This document shows positions 49,522-60,206 of a stretch of 64,000 nucleotides of DNA, piece after piece (the stretch's first letter is position 1; each line of letters starts with the position of its first letter). The stretch spans positions 198,873,902 through 198,937,901 of the forward strand of contig CM051459.1 of assembly GCA_028095005.1 (NCBI GenBank), read 5' to 3'. Below the pieces are notes generated by a model, which made no database searches, was not told where the DNA came from, and saw nothing but the letters and a program-made list of their open reading frames with translations. Both the position numbers and the translations under genes were made by a program. This DNA is from Rhynchospora pubera (lineage: Eukaryota > Streptophyta > Magnoliopsida > Poales > Cyperaceae).

Positions 49522-49872
49522 AACATATTGCTTATAGGGTTTACGGTTCAATAACTGCACTTTGATACTTACTAGAGAAGATACATCTCCAATATTTCAA
49601 TAATAATTTATTATTACCACTAAAATCAGAGCTTGTTGAATGTTGATTGTTCCCATTCTTTGGAATTATCAAAGTTGATTTATTAGGAAAAGATAGATAA
49701 AATATAGAAAAAAAATAGATCGCGCAACGCGCGAGACCCCCTAGTGTTAAAAATTTTGGGTTTCCACCATAAAACTTTTATTGTTTTCTGTCTTTTGAAA
49801 CATGAAACAGTTTGATAGAAACAGTTTTGAACATGTGGGATTTCTGAGTCTATTATGCGTCATTATTATGAA

Positions 49873-52800
49873 CTAGAGGGGCCAATCGAGCTTCGCTCGA
49901 TATTTGAAATAACAAATAAATATAAAATATGTTATCATTTTAGAATTTGTAAAGATAATGTATTAATTTATTTTTTGCTGATGGGAATAATTTATATGTT
50001 ATTTATATTTAATGTTTCTTGGGATTATTTTATACTGTGTTAGTAGTAAAATTGAAGTTTAGAAAAAAAAAAATTTCTCTGCGCCACCTAAAACTAAGAA
50101 AATTATGATTTTGGCACCCTAAAACACCACCTAATTCCCTAATTTCCACTTTATCCTTTTTTAATAATATATTTTACATTAAAATAATAGAAACATAAAT
50201 GTGTTTCCATTATACTCCATATTTCTGCTATTTATGTCTTTTCTTGACGTCAATTAATTTTAGATTATATATTGAACGCACCATGTGAAATTTGCCTTTA
50301 AATTTTAGTTGAAATAAAGAAATAAAATGTAACCCAGTAAAATTTGCTATGCTTCAATTATACTGAACGTACCTATATTGAACGCACCATGTGAAATTTG
50401 CCTTTAAATTTTAGTTAAAATGTAACACATCAATTATACTCTGCTCCAATTTACTAAAATTTAAGACGTCATTGTACATATTGAAGTTACTCATATTTTT
50501 ATTTGTGGGTTGTAATTGTTTTCTATGAAATAGCTATCTGACAGTACTATTGTTTAAGTTTAAGGGAAATTTTTAACTGGCTGTCTAAGATTGAGAATAT
50601 TTTAATTAATATTTAATTTAACTAATTGTCTAAAATGTAACCCAATAGATATCTAAGTGTTCACATACTCATCCAACCTTGGCCTCAGAAAATTATTGAT
50701 ATTAATTATAACCTTTCCTTCTGACTGTCTCAAATAGATAAGCTCCTAATATGCTTATGAAAATGGTTGTAGTCTGATCTCTTTACCTTCAAATCGTTCT
50801 GCCTGTTGGTTATATTTATTTATTTATTGACATATTCTTGTTGGTTATAATCAATGAGCTTCTGTTCGATCTTTTTCCAGAAGCGAAATCAAACCCATCA
50901 GAGGGGTTACTATTAGCACTGAACTCGCGTAAATTTTGTTTTTTTAATGTGAGTCCTTAGGTAAAACTTTCATTAAAAAAAGCGCAAACTGATACAATTG
51001 TTTACCAATACATAAACCAAACCTAAAACTTTCCAGGAACATAGCAAAAAATGAAAATCTGAATTAGCTAAAAGAAAATTCCTAAAAAACAGATTAACTT
51101 AGAGTCTTAGACTAAGGAAAACCAAAAAATGAAGATCTGAATACAAATAAAAGAAGCAGAAACTAAACAACTTGAGGGGTATTTTAGACCATGTCAAAGA
51201 AATTTGTGTTCATACTCAATTAAATTCCCATAGTTTGCAGTATCAACTCTATGAGGTAAAATGACAGTATTACTTTATTAGACACAAATGACAATGATAA
51301 TATTACTTTATGAGGTAAAATGACAATATTACTTTATTAGACACAAATGACAATGATTATGTTGGTATGCTGTAATTGATGATAAAGTAGTAATGATTAT
51401 TATCTAACCTAGCATTGAAAACATTTCTTTGAAAACAATGTATCCTGTATATCCAGGATGGCCTGAACCTCTTGTATGGTTGAATTGGTATTCAAAATTA
51501 TATCTTGCAGCATGTTAATTAAAACATAAAATGAAGAAAATTTTAAAAAATTAACAATTATCAGAAAATGGAAAATAAAGAGAAGAAAATTAATAAAAAC
51601 AAAGTTAATTATGCTATTGATAAACTGTGCAAATACCGCGTGGTGCACAAATTGGTATTGTGACGCTGCTGATCTCCTGAGGCAACTACACTGTTACATC
51701 TGATCAGAAAAATCTGATGAAAATTTTTTTATTAAACACAAAGTAGAAGTTAAAATCATAAAATTTGTTGAACTAAATAAAATTAATCTAGGCAAAAGTT
51801 TTAATCTAATTAAATGATCAGTATTGAGAACTTGCCTTTTGGAGAGAGGGTTTTGGAGGACCGGCTAGAGATCTCGTTCTCCATCAAATCAATTTCTCAC
51901 CGCGACTATTATCAGCGAAGTTCGCCATTTCGATGCTCATTCTAGGTGAGGGAGGTGAAGCCGTGAAGGAACATGCTATGCGAGGAAGACGAAGGAAAAG
52001 GAGCGAGGAGTCGAGATAGAGTCGGAATATCTCTAACATGGTCATTACTCATAATTCGATTATAATTACAATATTATGCCTCTTCCTTCGGCTAAAAATT
52101 CATGTGCCCCATCTTTGGCATCTAAAAGAAGAAAAAAAATAATAACATATATAGGATAGATCAAATGACATTGCTAGCTACCATGTTCGGCTTTTTCAAA
52201 GGTGCTTTCACTGTAGAAACACAAAGTATAATCAAGTTTATACTTTATACAAATTAGTTCAATTTTAAGATCTCTTATACAACATCCATATAATTGTTCC
52301 ATGATCAGCATGCACATGAGAATTCATAGCACAAATGACCTTCAATCCAAACTCTATAGTTCTATCAACTGGATCAATTAACTATCGTTTATGAAAAAAT
52401 ATATCAGAGGCAAAGATAAAATAAAAATGACTCTAACTTTAGTAATCAACTACATCCTTCCCCCAATTTCTAATAACCGCATATTTCTTCTTCCTAATCG
52501 GATCCAACCTCATTCTTATGCATATTATCAAGTTCTTGCTTCAACTCCTATAAAAGAAATAAAAAATAAAAAAACCCAAATCAGCATGTCACAAACAAAA
52601 ACAAAGGAACGGAGTAACCAATCAAGAGATCAAGAGCTTGAAATCGATCTATTTACCATTTATTAGGGAATTTGGAACACAACAGACCACCAAGAACCTG
52701 ACTTCCTCTCTCTTTCCCTTCTATCCTAGCCTCCTTTATTTTGTGAAGATCTGAGGACAGAATGAGAAGACTGAGGAGGAAGGCATGAGATAGCGAAGGA

Positions 52801-53329
52801 AGACGGGAGGAAACCTCGTACCAGTCTGTAGCGCATTATAGGACGAAGAGGGAATTAGTGAAATCGTGCCATTGTGCCAATTTATACTTTTTCATTAGAT
52901 ATCGCCAGCAAAATTTCTCTCTAATTCTCGCCGAGTGAAACGGCTCTCGGAGGAGAAGGCGCGGCTGGCGGAGGAGGAGCCGGGGAGGTGGGAGTATGGT
53001 ATGGCATAGGGTCTGATCGGAAGTGAGATGGAGAGGAGGCAACGGCGATTTTTCAGAGAAATTAGAAGGGAAAGGGAAAGTTGGGTTTGCTTGCGTTGTC
53101 TTTTGGCTGAGACCAAAACAAAAGATTTTATGCATGCCTATATCTCGCCACTTGTTAAAACGGGTCATATTAATGATCATTATTGTCAACAACATAATTT
53201 CGTACAGAATTTCTGTTTCAAATAATTGAAATTTGTTAACACCGCAAATTACCCATTAATTTGCCGTGTCGAGTTTTGATTAAGCATTTGTAAACAGACT
53301 CCCACGGTTCTTTATTTATAAAATACTGA
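49873..53329 (-). mobile_element. Helitron C2 (complete, 3.46 kb, non-autonomous)
   Basis: Read on the minus strand it starts TCAGTATTTTATAAATAAAG at 53329 and ends with the hairpin atcgagcgaagctcgat, tail tggcccct, CTAG at 49876-49873. The target is A|T. Copy B is the empty site at 27437/27438 (cataaatgtgtataag), where copy C has gaa/[insertion]/tgtgtacaag. It contains a 59-bp tandem duplication (51251-51360) and a 106-bp spaced duplication (50271, 50377). A short frame at 51890 on the minus strand starting MENEISSRSS could be a captured first exon. No helicase. Confidence 0.92.
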
Positions 53330-53792
53330 TGTGTACAAGAGAGGAGATGTTCAGTCTGGCTACCGTCACTATTTTCAATGATCCTTTTCCAGTACGGGAT
53401 GGTTCTGATAGAAACATTGCAGGTGGGGAGAGTGAAATGACACTAGAGAAGAATTAATTAATTATGAGTTATACTGGTCTCCCTAGAAATTTTTTTCATC
53501 CAATGTCTGTAATATTAACATGATAGACATGTTAACCTCCATGAGTGAGATGGCGCCTGTAATTTTATGAAGAGTTTGCATTCTTTATAATAAATTTAGG
53601 CCTTCTTCTTTCTTCCTTATTTCTATATCCAAACGGTGCCTAAATAAACTTGGAGGATGATTCATGGGATAGGAGAACGTCCTTATTCGTGGGCCAAAGT
53701 GAATCAATTTCTGTCTCTGCTACCGAAATCCCTGGTTGCGGACCGAATTGCATTTATTTCATAGATGAATTTCACCGTGGACACTCAAAGTG

Positions 53793-55145
53793 CCGAAATT
53801 ATTTTATATAGAATTTTTGACACAAAAAATTTTAATAAAAAGAATTATTTATTTTTTTTTTAATAAGAAGAAAGTTCGAACGCGTTTTATAAAAGCGTAC
53901 AGTCTCTAACCTTCGTACCCGTTTATAAAACGCGCTCGAAGGCTTCGAGCGCGTTTTATAAACGCGTAAGAGGAGAGAGCTTCAGTTACGCCTGAAGAGG
54001 CTGGTCAGACCTTCGTACGCGTTTATAAAACGCGTTCGGAGCCTTCGAGCGCGTTTTATAAACGTGTTATTAGTTTTTCATATTTTCCATCAAACCGCAA
54101 CATTTAACTTATTAAAAATAATATTTTGCAATAAGGTCCCTGCATGTTTCATATTTACAAAATTCTCAAAATTTTATTTCCAATTAAAGATGTATTAAAT
54201 AGATGTATCAAAATTTTATTTCCAAATAAAGATGCATTTAATTGCACATATTTTTTTTTTAACATGTGTATAATATCATTTGTTTGAATAATTATTCACC
54301 GACGACCCTGTAATTTTACATACTTATCTTTTGAATTGTAGTCTCTTCTCTTTTTTTTTTATTTTATGTTAGCCATATATATAATCAAATAATATATAAT
54401 ATGGAAATAATTAAAATATAAATTTTTAAAACAATTTTGAACATTAAAACTTTAAACAGGCTTAACTTTTGATAGGAATGTCCGTTTGGGGTGATCGAGG
54501 ACAATCCGGAAAGCTCGCGACGAGATCTACATATGTTACCAGGGTGAGACCCCGTAACGACCATTTTCGGAGCCAAAAAACGCTCTCTAGACCTCCAAAA
54601 TTCACTTTGAAAGTTTGCAAACCTAAAAACCACTCTAAACTACTAAAAAAGTTTTTAAAATCATAAATTAATCATTAAAAAGAGAAATGCAGTAAATTAA
54701 GTGACTTTCTTGATAGTTATTCAAACAAAATGATATTAATGTCAAAATTAATATTCTAATGTCATTTTTAAATAAGATTAAATTTAAAAATAAATTTAAC
54801 TTAAATTTTCACATTAATTTTTCTATTAATTTTGAAAAAAAATGGTAATAACTCAATTTCGAAAAATTTACGCCTTCCTACCCGTTTATAAAACGCGCTC
54901 GAAGGCTCCGAACGCGTTTTATAAACGCGTACGAAAGTCTGACTAGCCTTTCTGAAGCTCTCTCCTTTTACGCGTTTATAAAACGCGCTCGAAGCCTTCG
55001 AGCGCGTTTTATAAACGGGTACGAAGGAGAGAGACTGTACGCTTTTATAAAACGCGTTCGAACTTTCTTCTTATTAAAAAAAATAATAAATAATTCTTTC
55101 TATTAAAATTTTTTGTGTCAAAAATTCTATATAAAATAATTTCGG
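53793..55145. mobile_element. Mutator-like foldback element in F-box copy C
   Basis: It starts CCGAAATTATTTTATATAG and ends with the exact complement, and is flanked by a perfect 9-bp duplication ctcaaagtg (53784-53792 and 55146-55154). Length is 1353 bp. The arms of about 280 bp (53793-54070 and 54868-55145) are built from repeated palindromes of the type cgcgttttataaacgcg and gcgctcgaaggcttcgagcg. No transposase. Copy B lacks it, since exon 2 reads through (near 29070). Confidence 0.92.
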
Positions 55146-55180
55146 CTCAAAGTGGGAGTTCGGATTTCGTGCTGAAAATA

Positions 55181-55508
55181 CTTAATCTAATAAATTCTGG
55201 ACCCTTCAATAACAGTGATTTTCAAAAATCTGAAAAAAATAGTAAAAAAATTAAAAAAAATGTAAAATTTGGTTTCTAATGACATTTCAATATGTAGAAG
55301 ATAATGAACGGTTTGGATCGGTTGTTTGAAGCACGAAATGCAAGAACAAATCCGTAGCACGAAAGTCATCCTTGCTATGCATAGCATTTTAGCAATCCTC
55401 CAAATAATATTTATAATTTTAAGTACATATGAAAATTCAATGTATATTACATTTAAAATCTACCACAAAAAGTATTTAGACCCTCTTAGATTTTATAAAT
55501 AATTTGTC
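55181..55508. other. Spacer, no gene seen
   Basis: After the last F-box remnant similarity stops. AT-rich, no recognisable element. Confidence 0.35.
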
Positions 55509-55511
55509 TTA

Positions 55512-55937
55512 GGCTCCGTTTGGATGAGATGTGGGAAGAAGGGAAGAAAGAAGAAATATTGAAAAGTGTATAACTTTATAAAGAGTTTGGATTGTTTATA
55601 ATAAATTTCTTCCCTTCTTCCTTCTTCCCTTCTAGGGGTGTCAGCGTGAAAAAATGGCACGTGGTGCCGTTTCGTTTAAGTGAAACGAAACACATAACAA
55701 AATTGGTTTTCATTCCCTTCTAGGGTTGTCAGCCTCATTTCAAACTATTTCATGTGATATTTCTGAAATGGAACGATTAACAAAACGAAATTCTGTACCG
55801 TTTCAGAAACGAAACAATTAACGAAATGAAATTCTATACCGCGTTCCTTAACGGAACGGTAAACAGTTCGTTCCGTGCTTTTTTGACACGTTTGACAGTC
55901 CTATTCCCTTCTTCCCACACAGTATCCAAACGGAGCC
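55512..55937. mobile_element. Tourist-like MITE (TTA target) carrying a nested hAT MITE
   Basis: The terminal inverted repeats GGCTCCGTTTGGAT and ATCCAAACGGAGCC are perfect for 14 bp, flanked by TTA on each side (55509-55511, 55938-55940). Without the nested insertion the element is about 150 bp, rich in 'gaagaagggaag'. This is the common plant GGC..GTTTGGAT MITE type. Confidence 0.85.
55633..55903. mobile_element. Small hAT MITE nested in the Tourist element
   Basis: It starts TAGGGGTGTCAG and ends GACAGTCCTA, with a perfect 8-bp duplication ttcccttc at 55625-55632 and 55904-55911. A third ttcccttc followed by TAGGGTTGTCAG occurs at 55713-55732, so the left end together with its duplication is present twice. 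The body has repeated 'gaaacgaaa/tttcgttt' motifs. Confidence 0.85.
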
Positions 55938-55940
55938 TTA

Positions 55941-56514
55941 GTATAACTAGTTTTTCAAGTACAAATAGGTTCATATAGGAATCCAGGTACGGAGGTACCG
56001 ATTTATTTTTTTCCGCTAGAGGCAAACATCATATACATGAAACATACACTTTTGCATGGTGGGGTTCCGGTTCACAGCTTTGATGCATCTGTACCTAATG
56101 ACAACAATTTATAAATTAAAAAAACAAAGCCTTTCCTAAAATTAAAACTTCGAGAAACCTCAGAGATCACTCTCAGCAAACATTCTCCAACTTCACAGTT
56201 CTTTTTTTTTTTCATTTTCCATTATTTTACTTCCATCCGAAATAAGTCCAACTGGCAATACCACAATCAGCCCACCTACCTACGAATCTAACTAGCTAGC
56301 TAAGTCAACTTTATACAAAAAATTACAGATTTTCTCAATATGCCGGCCAGAAAATTTGGCTTGACAAGAAAAACCAAGGAAAAAAAAAGACAGGTAAGGG
56401 TGACAGAGAAGCTCCCAGTGTTTCTTCCCTTGTAAAACCAAAAGCTCCCCATTTACCAAGAAGCATATAAAGGAGAAGAAAGAAGTAGGGAAAAAAATCC
56501 ACCATCCATTCAAA
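55941..56514. other. 3' flank of the EPL-like gene
   Basis: Non-coding; it should hold the 3' UTR of the minus-strand gene. No other gene seen. Confidence 0.4.
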
Positions 56515-59500
56515 TTATGGAAAAGGCATCACGTCTTGATCAGATTGAGAATCCAGTGCACTGTCTGGCATACGGTTCAGGGCATCAGATATACGAACAG
56601 CCATGATGGCTCGGTAGGTTGCCAGCTCAGCTTGCTCCATTAAGGTCTGAGCTCGTGTACGGAGCCGTATGGCAGATTCCACTGTCCGTTTGGCTGCAGC
56701 CTCTGCCTCCTGCGCTCTTCGAACTGAGTCATCCTCTGCAGGATCTGCACATAAATAACAATGAAATAACTGTTTTTGCATGCTTTCACTATGTAGTGCA
56801 TATATCGACCCTGCTGATGCACATAACACCCATACTAGGTATCTCCTACAGATGATGCATGAGAAAAAGAAAATAAAATAACAATTACTTATTAATTAAT
56901 AAGTAATGGATACAAACAATACCATGATGAGGTGTTTGTTCAGATTTCAGCCTTGCAACAACCTGGCTGCGTTGCCTCTTAAAGGATCTCTTTTTCTTGA
57001 GATATGGCTTCTGTGCCCATTGAACTACCTTCACAGGCTTCTCTTCCCACTGTTTCATCACAAACATCATACAAATAACAGATTAAGCAAAACAATACAA
57101 ATATAATAGTCCGAATGCTTAAAACTTTATAAATGAATTCCATTTAGAGATGCTTTAGAGGCAAATTCACATAGAAAATTTCATCTTCCTCATATAGAGA
57201 TGATAAAGAACAAAAATAATTAATGGTATTTATATACTTCCCTTAAACAGCAATCTTATTATAAGCACAGTAGAACCATTAATTTTATATTATGCTGGAA
57301 AAAACAAATATGAAAAAATAACTTCAATCCTAATTCAGCATGCTCAATATTTGTAGTGAGAAACACATGTATATTCTGGACAACAAGGAACCTTCCAACA
57401 AATTATATTTTATTCTACAGAGTTTATAACAGCGTGCACATAGAAGAGAACAATCAAACTGATTGTGCAACCCATAATCAACATCTCCTTATCAGAAGAA
57501 ACAAGAGGAGCAAAAGCAAAGTACCTGGAAGAATCTGACCATAGCATTCGCCTTAGAATTTCTTCTCTTCAACCAATACTCATAGATGCCAACCACAGCA
57601 TCATCTCTTTTCAACTCCTTGCAACGTTCAAACACTCCTTCAATTTTCCCGACCCCCACTGGATTACTGTATGCATCCTTCTCTAACAAACTTATCACCA
57701 TCTCAAACTCCTCTAATGTAACCCTTCGTGACCCTCTCCCATTAAAATCATAAAGCCACCTTTCATCATCTGAATCAGCCTCATAAATCGCACCTTCCTT
57801 CTTCATGGCCCTCTGCACCTCATCATACAAAACCCTGATATATGTGTCAGGCAGCACAAATCGATCAGAAACCCTACCCATATTGTAACCTGGAACCAAA
57901 GAAACGCCAGGTGTGGGTATCTGTACTGGTCCCACTTCCTTCTCCTTCTCCTTCTCCTTCTCACGTGAATTGCGAACCCGACATTCAGCATGCAGCTCCT
58001 TAAAAAGCAACCAATCAAGTTTTTCCACGAACTCAAGTCTCATCACCTCATCTACAGTCCACATGTAAGCATGTGTGAAGCGGTTAACCACACATGGTCT
58101 CATCTCATTGGGTTTGTGCCTAAATTTGCTATTATCTTGTAAGGTCACACATATGAGCCATTCACTTGACTCAGATTCTTCCATTGATAATATTGCATCG
58201 TCTTCCCTGTAGCAGCGGTCCTCTAGGGTTACTAAAATGTTAGCCTTGCACTGAACTGACTCTATGTTCTGCTTGGCTTCAGCTAGGGCTTGACGCTCAT
58301 GCACACGATCCACAGGACTCTTCACAGAAGAGGACCTCCTGTGCTTTCCAAGTGGGGTTGACACATCACTATCTATACCACTCTGGGATGTGTCATCAGG
58401 AGGTAACTCAAGCGGCTTTGGGCGGTATGAGCTTATGATGGAAGTGGCAGATTGTTTTGCTTGAAGTGATTTTTCTGCTAATGACTTTGCAGAACGAGTA
58501 ATCCTGCTTGAACTCCTCCTCCTTTGCTGGTGTCCTCTCAGTTTCGAAGAATGCAATATAGTGGAAAATTCAGGAAGAGGGGAAAGAGCCTGGGTAGAAT
58601 AACCCAGGGGCTTGTCTCGACTTGAGGTTTCAGATACCTTTGAACTGCTAGCAGAAGTGCTAACAGGAGTTTCAGATACCTTTGAACTGCTGGCACAAAT
58701 GCCTGTGGGAGTTTCAGAAACCTTTGAGCTACTTGCACAAGAGCCTATTACATTAGTAGTCTCCTTGGAAATACAGGTATTGGCATGGTCCCCTACTGTT
58801 ATGTTAGAAATTGAGGCATCTTTAGAGGAATATGAAGATGGTCTTACAAGAAAGATTGGTATATACAGTGAGCGGAGAGAAATGGTGAGATGCAAACTTG
58901 TGAAATAGGAAGGGAGAGAAGAGAAGTTGAGCGATAAAAAAGGTATGGTTGTGCTGGACTCGTGCATCTTGCACACCCCAATTGAGGGTAAGGAATCACC
59001 TGCTACAACATCCTGAATAGGAAACAGCAAATGTTTAGAAAGTTATCATAAAGGCAATTTACATAAAAGTTATGGAAATTTATAACAGATAATAACAGTT
59101 TATAAGTGAATATTCAAAGAACTTTGTCCTGTCACTGCACTAGCCTCTAATTAGTACCAAACAGTTCAAACCTATACCAGAAAAATGTTTCACAAAGAGG
59201 AGGTTTCATGCTACAGTTAACTAATTAACATCTGACTACATGCTTGACCTCTTGGATTATCCTTTCAAACCTTCCTGTTTATTTGTGCTTGCCTATTCTC
59301 TAAATACCTAAGAGGCTTGGCACTAGCTTGTTCTAACTTCTAACCCTTGATATGGCCTCCCTTATTCATGACAGTAAAAGAAACATACCAACTCAAAATG
59401 GAAAATGGGATACAGAAGGAAAAGCTTACATCTCTACCCTCCAGGAGTGGCAAGAAATGAACACCATGAACAGAGAACACTCTAGCAATGGGGCCCTTCA

Positions 59501-60206
59501 ACAAGAATGAAATCAATCTCCAGATTTTTGCTCTAGAACTACTCCTGATCCACCTGAAGACCGACAAGAGAAACCCCAAAAAAATTCTCGAGCTCTGGGT
59601 ACACTTCATCTCCACAAGAACACCCAGCACCACACTGGTAACCTTAAACCTTGTCGTAATGTCATTTTCTGATACTCCCACCCTTCTTGCAAGATCCCAC
59701 GAAGAACGAGGCACAATTGTGGGATATACTTGAACCAAAGATACTGATTTCTTGTCTGATAACCTCAACCCAAATCCCTCCCTCTGATCGCCAGCTTCAA
59801 TCTTGGGTCTCTTGTTTTTCCTTTTTCTAATATATACAGTTCCATATCTCTTGCTCTGGCCATTGCTACCACTGCTCGGGGCGTTTAGCCTTGCCCTTTT
59901 TCTCGTGTAAACTATGTCCGGCGTCTTCTCGTCTTTCTCTTCCATGGCGGTCCCACTGGGTGCTTCCGCTGCCGTTGCTGGGTCCAACCCATCAGCCACT
60001 GCACCAGTGTTCCTATCCTTCGCCCAGTCGTTAAATAGGCTCAACCAATCACTATCCGCCACGTCAGCCTCTTGCCTGTTAATGTTATTCTGCTTGACAG
60101 AGCGTATATGGGCCGTCGGTGACTGCGATAACGGGTCGGATCTCAGAGAAGGTTTGGATTTAGGGACAAACACACGGGTTGTACGCCGGGTCCCGACTGA
60201 AGGCAT
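56515..60206 (-). CDS. EPL1: Enhancer-of-polycomb-like protein (EPL1 family), complete
   Basis: Four exons on the minus strand: 60206-59430, 59012-57525, 57049-56923 and 56744-56515; introns GT-AG in phases 0, 0 and 1; 873 residues. The start MPSVGTRRTTRVFVPK matches the known N-terminus of plant EPL-like proteins, so I prefer it to an in-frame ATG 87 codons upstream (60467). Residues about 631-755 form the EPL core: LPDTYIRVLYDEVQRAM, DSDDERWLYDFN, LEEFEMVISLLE, GIYEYWLKRR. A basic stretch (KPYLKKKRSFKRQRSQV) and an Ala/Arg-rich helix follow. Residues about 352-391 are three copies of ASSSKVSETP. Family members are nuclear scaffold subunits of the NuA4/TIP60-type histone acetyltransferase complex. 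No lesion is seen. Confidence 0.92.
58623..58736 (-). repeat. 42-bp in-frame tandem repeat in the EPL-like gene
   Basis: Three units of 14 codons each, each starting ASSSKVSETP. They lie in the Ser-rich linker before the EPL core. In-frame and likely variable between alleles. Confidence 0.85.

Larger units (their letters stand above)
41966..49744 (+). mobile_element. Helitron C1 (complete, 7.8 kb, non-autonomous)
   Basis: It starts TCGAAACATATATTTATTCG at 41966 after an A, and ends with the hairpin tcgcgcaacgcgcga and CTAG at 49741-49744 before a T. Copy B has the empty site: 27319-27326 reads gggagatg, where C has ggaaa/TC...CTAG/tg. Length is 7779 bp. Two terminal-inverted-repeat elements are nested inside (about 44951-47400 and 48263-49521). 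Exon-like islands suggest captured genes: a frame starting MALDLSKREKKIKYKLKR at 44077, and 44619-44676 (AECKGNEIVWQSGRRPEN) with proper splice borders. No helicase. Confidence 0.92.
41349..55180 (+). pseudogene. F-box locus copy C (broken by two Helitrons and a Mutator-like element)
   Basis: Blocks matching copy B: 41349-41965 (5' UTR, exon 1 and early intron), 49745-49872, 53330-53792 and 55146-55180. Exon 1 (ATG 41457, end 41512) is open with a two-codon deletion relative to B. Most of exon 2, including the F-box, is missing. Only the segment equivalent to 28912-29095 of B survives (from about 53645, FVGQ, PGCGPNCIYF-like), split by the insertion at 53793. The frame is not maintained. When the three insertions are removed, the blocks join in the same order as in B. 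Confidence 0.82.

Noticed and set aside
53008..53025. gggtctgatcggaagtgag in Helitron C2, like the Harbinger TIR at 24770
   Set aside because: Only one end is found, with no partner or TAA pair; may be a chance match or a remnant.
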